64,000 bases of DNA from Rhodobacteraceae bacterium Alg238-R152 (GTDB taxonomy: Bacteria; Pseudomonadota; Alphaproteobacteria; Rhodobacterales; Rhodobacteraceae), in the NCBI GenBank assembly GCA_900537125.1, contig UNRJ01000004.1, positions 124,001-188,000 of the forward strand, read 5' to 3'. Made by a program: the position numbers and the translations under genes. The notes beneath the pieces are model-generated. The model was not told where the DNA came from and ran no database searches. It saw only the letters and a list, made by a program, of their open reading frames with translations. Positions 37,539 through 47,176 of this stretch are shown here, piece by piece; positions within the stretch are counted from its first letter, which is position 1; every line of letters starts with the position of its first letter.

Positions 37539-37927
37539 CGTTACGTACACCTTCTTCCCTATTGAACTTTTTCCCTTTCTAAAAACACTTGGGTTAATAG
37601 AGAGCTTATGACCGACCCCCAAAACGCCTTCCGTAACATAAAGTAAAATTTACACTTTCGCCTTCAGATTGCGAATTGAAGACGCAGAGCGGCAGCCCCC
37701 TTGGCCTCACTACCGGCAATACGATCAGCTCCCCGAGCACCCGGTGTTGGTCACGGCGTGATCCAAAAAAATGCATGAAGTGGACATCGCTCCGATGCCC
37801 TCGGACATCCAGAGGCGCAGCAAACTTACCAATTGTAGGGGGGAGCGGTTTTGGTGTCATAACACCCGCCATGACCACCCCGGCCTGTCGATCAAGCCGG
37901 GATGAAGTTTTTTAAGATTGAGGTGGC
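37539..37927. other. 389-bp intergenic region between nosX and the globin receptor
   Basis: No gene is convincing here. Two overlapping frames (37606-37878 minus and 37676-37915 plus) exist but lack family resemblance and good start sites. A GC-rich hairpin near 37879-37901 and a weak GGTGT-CATA-ACACC repeat (37853-37866) are present. The receptor promoter must lie in its left part. Confidence 0.5.
37879..37901 (+). terminator. Hairpin with T run downstream of nosX, orientation uncertain
   Basis: CCCGGC and GCCGGG pair around an eleven-base loop, and ATGAAGTTTTTT follows on the plus strand. The T run suits plus-strand transcription although nosX (ending 27 bp away) is on the minus strand. 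It may end antisense transcripts or act without a T run for nosX. Confidence 0.35.
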
Positions 37928-38821
37928 TTACGCCAGCGCTTCGATCTGTGCACCTGCAAATTGCTCAACCATCGCACGGCCAGCGGTTTCGTCCATCAGA
38001 CACAGCGCAGTGGACAGCGCGTCCGCCACGGCAGCTTTTGGAGCGGACACAGAGGCCAGCGCATGAACGCTTGCGGCACCATTTGGCAGGAAGATGTGGC
38101 CTTCGCTGCCGGACAGCACAGTGGCTGACGGCGCGGAGGTTGCCAGCGCACGGTCGGTCAGGGTCACGCGGGCCACAATGTCCCCTTCCGGAGACGCCAC
38201 ACCAGCTTTCCAGCCAGCGCCATCCGCCTTGCTGCCCAACGCGGCAACTTCGCCCATGTCCATCAGCACATTGGTCAGGCCTGCGTCCTTCATCAGCGCC
38301 ACAACGCGGTCGGTCACGTACCCTTGTGCGATGCCGTTCAGGGTCAGCGCCATGCCGTCGGTGTCAAACTTCACCGCTGCAGTGTCGAACTGGACGTTCT
38401 GCCAGCCCACGAGGCCTTGTGCGTTGGAGACGTCACCTTTGCCACCCTTGGCCAGCCAAAGCGGCTGCACGGATGGGTCAAATGCGCCGCCGCTGGCTTT
38501 GTTGATGCTGTCGCTCAGGCTCAGCACTTCCAGCAGCTCAGGCGCTGGGGCGGACAGAACACCATCCCGGTTCAACGTGGTCAGCGCGCTGTCACGGTAC
38601 AGCGAAAAAATGCTTTCCAAACGAGACAGCTCTGCTTCGACAGCGGCAAAGATAGGCGCCGCTTCAGAAGCGCCCATACCTGCGATCTTCATCTGCGCTG
38701 GTGCGCCCAGCGCGATGCCGGACCAGGTGGCAGTTTCAGTTGCGGCCATGGCCATGCCCGCGGGCACAGCGGCGCTGGCTGCGGCGATGGTCAGAAAACG
38801 GCGGCGGTTCAAACGGGTCAT
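37928..38821 (-). CDS. nosX: NosX, ApbE-type FMN transferase for NosR maturation
   Basis: A 297-residue ApbE-family protein. A Tat signal (NRRRFLTIAAASAAV) sends it to the periplasm. FSLYRDSALTTLNRDG, GAFDPSVQPLW, NGIAQGYVTDRV, GEVAALGSK and the terminal AVADALSTAL (divalent-metal and FAD site) match the family. It moves FMN from FAD onto a threonine of NosR. The start at 38821 overlaps the nosL stop (ATGA). Last gene of the nos operon. The reading frame extends upstream to 39052 without support. Confidence 0.92.
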   Translation of the reverse strand: MTRLNRRRFLTIAAASAAVPAGMAMAATETATWSGIALGAPAQMKIAGMGASEAAPIFAAVEAELSRLESIFSLYRDSALTTLNRDGVLSAPAPELLEVLSLSDSINKASGGAFDPSVQPLWLAKGGKGDVSNAQGLVGWQNVQFDTAAVKFDTDGMALTLNGIAQGYVTDRVVALMKDAGLTNVLMDMGEVAALGSKADGAGWKAGVASPEGDIVARVTLTDRALATSAPSATVLSGSEGHIFLPNGAASVHALASVSAPKAAVADALSTALCLMDETAGRAMVEQFAGAQIEALA

Positions 38822-39339
38822 GACGGGGTCTCCAACGTCTGATCTAAATCTATTGGTCCAAGGACTGCTTCGGTGGGAATAGCATCCAATGACATAATTT
38901 GCCCACCCCATTGGGTCGCAAAATTTGCCGCATCTTGCAGTTCTTTGAACGGAACCACCTCCTGAGCGCCCATTCCACCGGCCACTTTGGCCCCAACCAC
39001 AAAATGTGCGCCCTCTGCCAGCACCCAATTTTCGATTCCCGGTTGCTCCCAACTTGGGGCCACGCCCATGTCACTCACATAGACGCCGATGATTTTGGCG
39101 TCCCGCTCCGGGCTTTTCAGATAGGCCACCATGTCACGGGTTTGCGCAAAGAACAGCGGCGCGGGATAGCCTTCCAAATGGATCTGCCCTTTGGGCCCGC
39201 CGTGCTCCGCAATATTCATCTGGCAAAAGAAGCTCAGCGCCTCTTCGGTCAAAGGCACAGGGTCCGGTGGTGCAACCGCGACTTCTTCTTTACACGCGGC
39301 CAGCGCCAGCGCGGCCACAGCAACAAGAGCAATCCTCAT
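38818..39339 (-). CDS. nosL: NosL, copper chaperone lipoprotein of the nos system
   Basis: A 173-residue lipoprotein. The signal peptide ends in the lipobox LAAC (Cys17). The family motif FFCQMNIAEHGGPKGQI carries the copper-binding Cys, Met and His residues. It supplies copper to NosDFY for NosZ assembly. The start at 39339 (MRIALVAV) is the family one; the frame extends to 39393 inside nosY. It overlaps both neighbours by four bases (ATGA). Confidence 0.92.
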   Translation of the reverse strand: MRIALVAVAALALAACKEEVAVAPPDPVPLTEEALSFFCQMNIAEHGGPKGQIHLEGYPAPLFFAQTRDMVAYLKSPERDAKIIGVYVSDMGVAPSWEQPGIENWVLAEGAHFVVGAKVAGGMGAQEVVPFKELQDAANFATQWGGQIMSLDAIPTEAVLGPIDLDQTLETPS

Positions 39340-40154
39340 GGCTCCACCCTCCGGAATGCCAGCCGCGCAAAAGCAAAGCCAAGCAACGGCCAAAGCAACA
39401 ATGAAAGAGGCGCCGCCCAGACTGGCAAGGCGGAGGCCGCGCCCACCATGCCGCTGGCCAAAGCCACGCTTTCAGAGCTGGCAATGTTCCACAGACGGAA
39501 GGCATCCGCCGGATTGGCCACCATCAACCATGGGAACAGGGTTTCGGTGAACCAGCCGCCAGTGTCCATCACCACTGCACCCAGCAGGCCCAGATCATAC
39601 AGCACCACAAAAATCAGCCAAAGACCTGCGGCCATGCCTGCTGCTGCCGTGGCGGATTTTGCCAGAGAGGACACCATATAGCCTAAGGTCAAGAACACAC
39701 CGCCCAGCAAAACCGAGGTGCCAATCAAACGTAGAAGCGCCAAAACGCTCTCTTGCCCTGCGCCGCCCATATAGGCTGCGATGGCCCCTGCCGTGCCAAA
39801 GCCAATGGTCATGGCAATTGTCAGGGCGGCAAGGTGTGCCGAAAATTTGCCAAGCAGGATTTCTCCGCGCCCTGCCGGATAGCTCAAAAGCAACCCCAGA
39901 GAACCGCGCTCCGCATCCCCCGCCACCGCATCAAACGCCATCATCAACGCCAACAAGGGCGCGAGATAGACGGACAAGGTGGTCATGGAGGTCACGGAGA
40001 CGGTTAACATATCCACGCCCAAGGTCCCGGTGGGGGCGCTGCCCGCAAAGGTCAGCGCCAGCGCAAACAACACCATGATTAGGGTTGCCATGAAGAGCCA
40101 ACGGTTGCGCGCCAGAATGCGCATTTCCGCTTGTGCAATTGCCAGAAACCGCAT
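39336..40154 (-). CDS. nosY: NosY, ABC transporter membrane subunit
   Basis: A 272-residue membrane protein with about six hydrophobic helices. It begins MRFLAIAQAEMRILARNRW and contains GDAERGSLGLLLSYPAGRGEILLGKF, a cytoplasmic coupling segment typical of NosY/ABC-2 permeases. It pairs with NosF and NosD to deliver an activity or metal to NosZ in the periplasm. The start overlaps the nosF stop by one base and the end overlaps nosL by four. Confidence 0.92.
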   Translation of the reverse strand: MRFLAIAQAEMRILARNRWLFMATLIMVLFALALTFAGSAPTGTLGVDMLTVSVTSMTTLSVYLAPLLALMMAFDAVAGDAERGSLGLLLSYPAGRGEILLGKFSAHLAALTIAMTIGFGTAGAIAAYMGGAGQESVLALLRLIGTSVLLGGVFLTLGYMVSSLAKSATAAAGMAAGLWLIFVVLYDLGLLGAVVMDTGGWFTETLFPWLMVANPADAFRLWNIASSESVALASGMVGAASALPVWAAPLSLLLWPLLGFAFARLAFRRVEP

Positions 40155-41047
40155 CAGTGCAACTCCTCTTTGGCATAAAATCGATAAAGGTCTTCAAGCC
40201 GTGGGGGCGTGATATCCACATCCGCAACCGCGCCGCCCATCTCTGCAATCTTACGCAGCATCTCCATTTTGCCTGCGGCGTCGATCTCGATTTCGACCGA
40301 GGCGCCGTTCATACGACGCCCGCCGGTGGCTTGAACCAACGCTTCAGCATCCGAAGTTGCGCGCACCCGCATCTTAGTGCGCAATCCAGCTTTGGCCGAA
40401 AGACCCGCAAGCGTGTCATCGGCTACCAAATGGCCTTTGCGCATGATCGCAATCCGGTCCGTGCGCGCTTCGACTTCGGTCAGCGCATGGCTCGCGATCA
40501 GCACAGCACATCCGCCTGCCGCTAGTTCATCAATAATGGCGTATAGGTCTTGGCGAGAAATTGGGTCCAAACCGCTGGTGGGCTCATCAAGCAAGGCCAA
40601 CTTAGGTTTGCCTAACAACACCTGCGCCAGCCCAAGGCGCTGCCGCATACCTTTGGAATAAGTTCCGATACGCCGGTCCAGCGCATCCGCAAGCCCCACG
40701 CGCTCCAACAATCCGGCAATGTCTGCCTTTTGCCCCGCAAGCCGCGCAAACAAGGTCAGCTGTTCGCGGCCGGTCAGTGCCGGATGAAAGCTCACCGCCT
40801 CCGGCAGAAACGCGGTATCTGCCCGTGCGGCACCACTGCCAGGTTTGTGCCCCGCAATTTTTACGGTGCCACCGCCCAGTTTGGTCAGGCCAAGCACCGT
40901 TTTGATCAGCGTCGACTTGCCCGCGCCATTGTGACCCAAAAGCGCCACGCGCTCCCCCGCAGACACTGTCAGGTCCACACCATGCAAAACCCGCGTTTTA
41001 CCGCGGTCTTTCACCAGGTCGTTAATCTCAAGGATCTTATCCGTCAT
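40154..41047 (-). CDS. nosF: NosF, ABC transporter ATP-binding subunit
   Basis: A 297-residue ATPase. Walker A is GHNGAGKSTL, the signature is YSKGMRQRLGLAQ and Walker B is LALLDEPTSGLDP, followed by the H-loop in SHALTEVE. It energises NosY/NosD. Its start overlaps the end of nosD by eleven bases. Length is normal for NosF. Confidence 0.93.
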   Translation of the reverse strand: MTDKILEINDLVKDRGKTRVLHGVDLTVSAGERVALLGHNGAGKSTLIKTVLGLTKLGGGTVKIAGHKPGSGAARADTAFLPEAVSFHPALTGREQLTLFARLAGQKADIAGLLERVGLADALDRRIGTYSKGMRQRLGLAQVLLGKPKLALLDEPTSGLDPISRQDLYAIIDELAAGGCAVLIASHALTEVEARTDRIAIMRKGHLVADDTLAGLSAKAGLRTKMRVRATSDAEALVQATGGRRMNGASVEIEIDAAGKMEMLRKIAEMGGAVADVDITPPRLEDLYRFYAKEELH

Positions 41048-42299
41048 GTTCTACCTTATCGGCTGCCGCCGGCCGGACTGGTTTCATCAGAGGATGGCTG
41101 TCCACAACGCCCCCCGGCAGCAATGCCGGAAAAGCTGATTGTGACCACCGCACCATCTGCACCGCTGGCGAACCCAGCAGCATTTTTGCCGCCGGCTGGC
41201 TCCAGAGCACATGGTCCATGCTGTCGTTTGGACGATACGGGCTGTCCGCAAACCCATCGCCGTTTACATCAAAGGCTGCGTTGTCGCTCCAATAGTTGCC
41301 ACGGCCGCCCTCAGACCACTCATGCCACTTTGTAGAGACCAATTTCACCTGTGTTCGATTGCCAACAAAAGCATTGCCAACAATCCGGTTGTCCTGAGAG
41401 CCAGCGGTAAAATGGATACCAATGCCACAACCCTCAAACCAGTTGTCGGAGAAGTCATTCTTATTGGAGTTATAGAGGAAGGTGCATTTCTCTTTGGCAC
41501 CTTTCACATAGTTCCCGGTGATCTCGCTACGGTTGGCGTAGTTCAGCATCACGCCATGTTCGCGGTCATTGATCGACACGTTGTTTTTGACCTTCACATG
41601 GGTGGTAAACATCACCGCATAGCCCAGATCATTGCCGATGCTGACATTGCCGGTCACCTCGGAGCGATCCGCGTACATATAATGCACCGCAAAGCGCAGT
41701 TCGCGGAACAGGTTGTCGCGGAAAATATTGCGCTTGGACGAGTTCACAAAAATCCCGTCGCGCCCCCATTTCACGTCGTTTTTCTCAACCACAGCTCCGG
41801 GCGCGTTCCACACATAAATCCCGTTGCCACGCCGGTTCATCAGCCGGTCCTGCCGTCCCTCAATACGGTTGCCCGCCACCAGCGCATCTTTGGCGCCATG
41901 AATGTCGATCCCGTAGAGGTTGCCCAGCAGAACGTTGTCCAAAATCTGTGGCGCATAAGCGGTTTTCTTCAATTGAATACCGCTGTCGATGTCCTCGTGC
42001 CGATCGCCAGAGCCAACCACCGTCAGCCCGCGCACCACCACATCGTCGCCGGTCACTGTGATCACAGATCCGTTGCCCTGCCCATCAAGGGTGGCATGGC
42101 CCTGCCCGTCCAATGTCACGGTTTTGTCCAGCACCACCGTCTCTTTGTAAGTGCCAGCAGCGAGGCGAAGCACGTCACCGTCCTCCGCCTGCGCCAGTAT
42201 CTCGGAAATGGCCCCGTCCCGCAGCGGCACGTCCCAGTCAGCCGCCGAAACAACGGAGGCCAACGCAACAAACACAGCAGAAAGGGACCATTTCATCAT
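41037..42299 (-). CDS. nosD: NosD, periplasmic copper-processing protein
   Basis: A 420-residue protein with a signal peptide (ends near VVSAADW) and a long run of right-handed beta-helix (PbH1) repeats such as GNSI/EVTGN, SEITGNYVKGAK and RDNLFRELRFAVHYMYADRSEVTGN-like units in the middle third. The C-terminus includes LPGGVVDSHPLMKP. It is needed to load copper into NosZ. Two adjacent ATG codons exist (42299 and 42296). It begins four bases after nosZ. Confidence 0.93.
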   Translation of the reverse strand: MMKWSLSAVFVALASVVSAADWDVPLRDGAISEILAQAEDGDVLRLAAGTYKETVVLDKTVTLDGQGHATLDGQGNGSVITVTGDDVVVRGLTVVGSGDRHEDIDSGIQLKKTAYAPQILDNVLLGNLYGIDIHGAKDALVAGNRIEGRQDRLMNRRGNGIYVWNAPGAVVEKNDVKWGRDGIFVNSSKRNIFRDNLFRELRFAVHYMYADRSEVTGNVSIGNDLGYAVMFTTHVKVKNNVSINDREHGVMLNYANRSEITGNYVKGAKEKCTFLYNSNKNDFSDNWFEGCGIGIHFTAGSQDNRIVGNAFVGNRTQVKLVSTKWHEWSEGGRGNYWSDNAAFDVNGDGFADSPYRPNDSMDHVLWSQPAAKMLLGSPAVQMVRWSQSAFPALLPGGVVDSHPLMKPVRPAAADKVEHDG

Positions 42300-42302
42300 G
42301 AC

Positions 42303-44210
42303 TTATGCACCTTTTGGCTCAACAAACATCCGGCCGCGCATCTCCATGTGCAGCGCGTGGCAGAACCACTGGCAGTAGAACCAGTGTACACCGGCACGGG
42401 CGGCAGTGAAGGTCACAGAAGCGGTCGCTTGTGGACCCACTTCCATCGCCACACCAAAGTTCGCCATGCAGAAGCCGTGGGTCAGATCGTCAATGTCATC
42501 CAGGTTGGTGACAATCACAGTGACCTCATCGCCTTCGGTGACAGTGAAATCCTCGATGGCAAAGTTTGGCGCCTGGCTCGACATGTAGACGCGAACCTTG
42601 TTTCCGTCGCGGATAACCGAGTCCTGCCAGTCGTCCAGATCCACGCCATCCGCTTCCGCTTGTTTGCGGGTATCTTCCCAAATTGGGTCGTTACGGTCAT
42701 AGGCGTTTTTCGGGTTCACGATGTCACGGCGTACGATGATGCTGTCATGCGGTTCGGCAAAAGTTGGCCCATCATGCACCACTTTCATCTCGCTGCCTGT
42801 GATGTCGATCAACTGCTCGTTCTCTGGTTTCAAAGGACCGGTGTTCAAGAAACGGTCTTTGGAGAACTTGTTCATCGAGATCAGCCACTTGCCGTCGGCC
42901 TCTTTGGTTTCACCCATGGAGGTCGAGTTGTGGCCCGGCTGGTAGTGCACGTCCACTTTCTCAAGGATCGGATCCACATCTTCACCTGCGTACTGTTTCA
43001 CGGCCGCTTCAAGGTTCCACTTCACCACTTGGGAGTCGAGGAACAAGGTTGTGAAGCAGTTGCCCTGACCGTCGTACGCGGTGTGAAGTGGGCCAAGACC
43101 CAACTGTGGTTCTGCCACAATTGCGGAGCGTGGATCGGCGTCTTTGTAGAACACGTCGTCCAGCTTGGTCACATCCATCACGGATACGGTTGGGGACAGC
43201 TTACCAGCGATACAAACGTGCTTGCCGTCTGGCGCGGTGTTGATGCCGTGTGGCGAGTTTGGAATTGGCACGTAACGTGTGTAGTTCTTGTTGGAGCCCT
43301 TGCGGCCATCCACAACTTTCACACCGTTCAGTTCCTGATAGTCACCGGTTTCGATCGCTTTCTCGATTTCCGCGATGTTGAAGACAACAACGTGGTCCAG
43401 TTCGCTCTCTGTCATCTCCGCCAGGGTCATGCCCATCTCGGAGTTGTAGGAGGTCGAGTAGGCGTATTTACCTTGGTAGTCACAGTCGGTGTTGTCGAGG
43501 TTACCGGACACAATCACCTGCCACGCCACTTCCATGGTGTCGCCGTCGATGGCGGAGAAGATGTTTACGTACTTCTCAGGCTCGTTCAGGATTTTGCCGT
43601 CGTTCACCAGCGGTGCTTCGTGCTCGCCGTTTGCAAACACATAACCAGTGCGTGGGTATTTCTGTGGACGCAGGCCGTGGATGTCGTGTGCGTTCGGGAT
43701 CTCAATGATCTTGTCACACTTCATCACGTCACAGCGCACACGCGCCACACGGGTGTTGGCTTTGTCGTTCATAAACAGGAAGCGACCGTCGTAGGTGCCA
43801 TCTGTGAAGGACATGTGTGGGTGGTGAAGGTCACCGTTGTCGTAAGTCACTTTACCGTTAGCGGCGAGGAACTCTTTGGTTTTGTCGGTCAAGCCTTCGG
43901 TCAGAACCTTCAGCGACTCGTTGGTCTGGCCCCAGCCAGTTGCGGAGCAGCGGTTGAACACCGGCACACGCATCAGCTCACGCATGGATGGCACGCCAAG
44001 AATACGCAGCTCGCCACTTTGGCCGGAGGACCAGAAGCCGTAATATTCGTCCAGTTCACCTGGCGCCATGGAGGCTTTGCCAGCAGCTGCGGCAGGGCTT
44101 GCGCCACCCACAAGTGAACCAACGCCAGTACCGGCGAGTACGGCACCGGTGGCTGCTGCCCCCATGACACCGCGACGGCTGACTTTCATATTTTTCAGGT
44201 CTTCAGACAT
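42303..44210 (-). CDS. nosZ: Nitrous oxide reductase (TAT-dependent, clade I)
   Basis: A 635-residue protein. The Tat signal is [15 protein letters not shown]. The CuZ propeller has histidine-rich [17 protein letters not shown] and NSPHGIN segments. The C-terminal cupredoxin domain has the CuA site [16 protein letters not shown] (Cys-x3-Cys-x3-His-x2-Met). It reduces nitrous oxide to nitrogen in the periplasm, the last step of denitrification. A strong GGAGGGAACA precedes the ATG. Complete and without disruption. Confidence 0.97.
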   Translation of the reverse strand: MSEDLKNMKVSRRGVMGAAATGAVLAGTGVGSLVGGASPAAAAGKASMAPGELDEYYGFWSSGQSGELRILGVPSMRELMRVPVFNRCSATGWGQTNESLKVLTEGLTDKTKEFLAANGKVTYDNGDLHHPHMSFTDGTYDGRFLFMNDKANTRVARVRCDVMKCDKIIEIPNAHDIHGLRPQKYPRTGYVFANGEHEAPLVNDGKILNEPEKYVNIFSAIDGDTMEVAWQVIVSGNLDNTDCDYQGKYAYSTSYNSEMGMTLAEMTESELDHVVVFNIAEIEKAIETGDYQELNGVKVVDGRKGSNKNYTRYVPIPNSPHGINTAPDGKHVCIAGKLSPTVSVMDVTKLDDVFYKDADPRSAIVAEPQLGLGPLHTAYDGQGNCFTTLFLDSQVVKWNLEAAVKQYAGEDVDPILEKVDVHYQPGHNSTSMGETKEADGKWLISMNKFSKDRFLNTGPLKPENEQLIDITGSEMKVVHDGPTFAEPHDSIIVRRDIVNPKNAYDRNDPIWEDTRKQAEADGVDLDDWQDSVIRDGNKVRVYMSSQAPNFAIEDFTVTEGDEVTVIVTNLDDIDDLTHGFCMANFGVAMEVGPQATASVTFTAARAGVHWFYCQWFCHALHMEMRGRMFVEPKGA

Positions 44211-44228
44211 TGTTCCCTCCTTAAAGGT

Positions 44229-46403
44229 CTATGCAGTCTTTGCATTTGGATGGTTGGCCGGAGCAGATTTCTTAGGAATCTTGATCTCAGCCGAGCCCGT
44301 TTTCTCGCGCCGCTTGAGCTGGCGGATCACAACAGGACATTTGGTTTCGCTCTGATAGAGCACCTGACAATGCAGGCAGTTCACGCATTCGTTCGGATTG
44401 ATTTCCCCGGTTGGGTGAATGGCCTGTACCGGGCATTCATTGGCACAGGTCTGGCACGGGCTACCGCACTCTTTGTAGCGACGCAGCCAATCAAACATGC
44501 GCATACGCGCAGGGATCGCGAGGGCCCCACCCAGTGGGCACAGGTAGCGGCAGTAGAAGCGTTCAATGAACAGCCCCGCCACCAGCAGCGATCCGGCAAA
44601 CACAACAAACGGCCAGTCACGTACAAATTTCAGAATGATCGCGGTTTTGAACGGCTCGACTTCGGCCAGTTGCTCCGCAGTTTCCAAAGACGCCAGCGAC
44701 ACGCCAAACAGCCCTAGGAAGATCATGTATTTAATCGGCCACAGGCGCTCATGCAGCCCCCACGGCAAGGTCCATTGCGGCACTTTGAAGTAACGCGCAA
44801 TTTGGTTGGTCAACTCTTGCAGTGCGCCAAACGGACACAGCCAGCCACAGTAGGCCCCACGGCCCCAGAACAGCAGTGCCGCAGCAATGGCAAACCATTG
44901 AATGAACACCAACGGATCCATCAGGAAGGCATCCCAAGTGAAACCAGAGCGCATCGAATTTGCCAGCGCCATGATGTTCACTACCGATAACTGCGCGTTG
45001 GCGTACCAGCCAACAAAGAACAGGGTGAAAGTCAGGTAGCCGATCCGGAACCAGTAAAACCGGCGCGCTTTCCAGGTCGCTTGGAATTGGAAAAAGAACA
45101 CAGCGGTCAGCACCAGAAGCATCACACCAAGAATGGCGATTTCAGTTGCTTTGTCTTTCCAGATACGCTGCCACAGCGCCGCTTTTGCAGCCGCCTCATC
45201 CGCAGCACTGTCCACCACAGCCGCAACCGGCAAAGGCAGCAGGTAGTCATCTGGCAAGCGATAGCCGAGGTCCCAAGTCAGGAAGACACGGTCCAACGCG
45301 CCCACCGAGCGTTGCACCAACAGTTGCAAGCGGAACGGTTCTGCCGGGTCAAACTCTGCGTCTGCCGGAATTTTGAACAGTTCCAGTTCAACAAAACTTG
45401 GGCTGTCTGTGGTTTCCAGCGCCCGCAGACGACGATGCTGTTTGTCAAAGAAACGTACCGAATTGTCACCTTGGATCAGCTGGATACGGTCAAAGATGCC
45501 ACCCCGCACATAGCCGGAGCCTTTGAAGCTGTATTTGCCGCGCCCCAACACCAGAATGGCGTGCTCGCCTTCGTCCAGCCACTCCACAAGGTTTTCATAT
45601 TCATTGTCGCCAAGCAGCGAGCGACCAATCGACGGCACAGACACCAGCGCCAAATGCATGTCGATAAACGTTTCGTCCAATTCGCCTTTTTCAGGGCGTT
45701 TTGCCGCGCGTTCGTCATCCATCTCGGCAAACGCTTGGTTGACCTGCCCCACATCCAGCGTCATGCGCCGCACAGAGCCATCGCCTGCCAAAGTGGTCCA
45801 GTCCTGAACCGTCTCATTGGCCATGTCCAATTCACGCTTCGGGCCGGTTTCTTGCACCGCTAACCCGCCAAGCCCCAAGGCCCGCGCAACTTTGATGCCG
45901 CCGCGCACAAGGCTGTCGTCAATGATCATGATCGTCACAGTGGCCCCGGAGATGATGTCGAGATCATGCCCCTCGCCGCCGGTCTCCGCCTCAACCTTCA
46001 GGTCAAGACCAGCGTAACCTTCGGTCAGCGTCACCATCTTGCTGTTGGGAATGCCAATCAACACAATTGGCTCGCTGTGTTTCACCAGCTTCACACCGGT
46101 TAGCACCGCGTCGTCATCAATGGCTGCGACCACATGGATCGGCTTGCCCGAATAGCCCGTGGTGCCAACAAAATCAGAGGTCAAAAACGCCCAGGCCACG
46201 GTCTCGCCGCCCTTGAGCACAGGCGCGACTTTCACGTCCTCGCGCACCGGGCCAAACGCATCGGCTCCCTCTGCCAGTTCGGCAGGATCTAACTCTGTGA
46301 GAAAAGACGCCAGGCTGTCGGCTTTGGCTACATCTGCCATCATGAGCCCAAAGGCACAGATCAATGCAGACACCCAGGTCATAAACGCGCGCTTGATAAT
46401 CAC
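44229..46403 (-). CDS. nosR: NosR, flavin/iron-sulfur membrane regulator and electron donor
   Basis: A 724-residue protein. A signal peptide (to about ADS) is followed by a periplasmic FMN-binding domain with DIISGATVTIMI (the threonine that takes FMN), a stretch of membrane helices from about residue 410, two CGWLCPFGAL/CRYLCPLGG motifs and a C-terminal pair of [4Fe-4S] clusters (CGSPCQTCANECP and CVNCLHCQVLY). It is needed for nosZ expression and electron supply. It starts at GTG (46403) with GGAGG six bases upstream and overlaps nosC (GTGA). Confidence 0.95.
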   Translation of the reverse strand: MIIKRAFMTWVSALICAFGLMMADVAKADSLASFLTELDPAELAEGADAFGPVREDVKVAPVLKGGETVAWAFLTSDFVGTTGYSGKPIHVVAAIDDDAVLTGVKLVKHSEPIVLIGIPNSKMVTLTEGYAGLDLKVEAETGGEGHDLDIISGATVTIMIIDDSLVRGGIKVARALGLGGLAVQETGPKRELDMANETVQDWTTLAGDGSVRRMTLDVGQVNQAFAEMDDERAAKRPEKGELDETFIDMHLALVSVPSIGRSLLGDNEYENLVEWLDEGEHAILVLGRGKYSFKGSGYVRGGIFDRIQLIQGDNSVRFFDKQHRRLRALETTDSPSFVELELFKIPADAEFDPAEPFRLQLLVQRSVGALDRVFLTWDLGYRLPDDYLLPLPVAAVVDSAADEAAAKAALWQRIWKDKATEIAILGVMLLVLTAVFFFQFQATWKARRFYWFRIGYLTFTLFFVGWYANAQLSVVNIMALANSMRSGFTWDAFLMDPLVFIQWFAIAAALLFWGRGAYCGWLCPFGALQELTNQIARYFKVPQWTLPWGLHERLWPIKYMIFLGLFGVSLASLETAEQLAEVEPFKTAIILKFVRDWPFVVFAGSLLVAGLFIERFYCRYLCPLGGALAIPARMRMFDWLRRYKECGSPCQTCANECPVQAIHPTGEINPNECVNCLHCQVLYQSETKCPVVIRQLKRREKTGSAEIKIPKKSAPANHPNAKTA

Positions 46404-46885
46404 AGCGCACCTCCTTCTGTCGGGTTCGCTGTCATTAGATGGCCCGCGCGGGCCATTTCAATTTTATACTGGGGCGCACACGGCGGCCCCCGGGTCATCG
46501 GGCGCTCCCACGCCTTACTGACAAACACAACAGAGTCCGTCTTGCCCAGTGCCACGGACATGGCAAAGGCATCAGCCGCATCCAAGGCAACAACACCGGA
46601 ATCAAGCCCGGTCACACCAGCACAGGTCACGCAGGTCAAACATTTTGGGCAGGCCCCATGAGCAGGGGACTGAGGTGTACGCTTTTCCACGGTGCCATCG
46701 TCCAACAGCCGCACCATCACCGGCCCGGCATCCGCGCAAATCTCGATCCAATCTGCGCCAAGCGCGCCACCCGCGGTCGCATGGGCCATCGCGGGTGTCA
46801 TCATTTGCACCACCAATGCAACAACAGCCAGCAGCCCGGTCAAGGACCGGCTGAAGCATGCGCAGATTGGCGAATCAAAGGACAT
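46400..46885 (-). CDS. nosC: NosC, small secreted protein with a cysteine-pair motif
   Basis: 161 residues. A signal peptide runs through LLAVVALVVQMMTPAMAHA. CPKCLTCVTC holds four cysteines spaced two apart, which suits copper or redox binding; nothing else is recognised. In Paracoccus the first gene of nosCRZDFYLX encodes a similarly placed cysteine-motif protein, which is the basis for the name. The ATG at 46885 is used; a TTG at 46897 gives four extra residues. A perfect FNR box lies 60 bp upstream and GTGA couples it to nosR. Confidence 0.75.
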   Translation of the reverse strand: MSFDSPICACFSRSLTGLLAVVALVVQMMTPAMAHATAGGALGADWIEICADAGPVMVRLLDDGTVEKRTPQSPAHGACPKCLTCVTCAGVTGLDSGVVALDAADAFAMSVALGKTDSVVFVSKAWERPMTRGPPCAPQYKIEMARAGHLMTANPTEGGAL

Positions 46886-46944
46886 GGGTGCACTCAAGAA
46901 CGATTTGGTTGCGCCCTTACTAGGCCTTCCCGCGGCGGCCCAAC

Positions 46945-46958
46945 TTGATCCTAATCAA
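46945..46958 (-). promoter_or_regulatory. Perfect FNR/NNR-type box upstream of nosCRZDFYLX
   Basis: TTGAT-CCTA-ATCAA, extended to the 16-bp palindrome CTTGATCCTAATCAAG (46944-46959), matches the FNR consensus TTGAT-N4-ATCAA in every position. It lies 60 bp before the nosC start, a spacing consistent with activation. It predicts induction of the nos operon under low oxygen or nitrogen oxides by an FNR/NNR-type regulator that is not in this window. Confidence 0.85.
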
Positions 46959-47176
46959 GCGCGGCACATCAATTCTCACAAAATGCGCCGTCTCGCCGCC
47001 CATTGTAGTTCGCAGCCCTTTCGCCCCCTCATCGGTTAACCTTAACTCCCTAAATTCAAACCAAATCCACTCCAAATCTGGCGTAAATTTCACATTCAAA
47101 AAATACCCGCATCACGGGAATTTTAGCACCCCATTAACAACCAGTTCCTACCACCAAAGAACAAGGAGTGAGTGGA

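Noticed and set aside
37606-37878. A 90-codon minus-strand frame after nosX
   Set aside because: No family resemblance; a start codon of weak context and a competing plus-strand frame make it doubtful.
41211-44117. A 968-codon plus-strand open frame antisense to nosD and nosZ
   Set aside because: It runs opposite two well-supported genes. Its translation is histidine- and valine-rich with no family, as expected for the reverse of GC-rich codon use.
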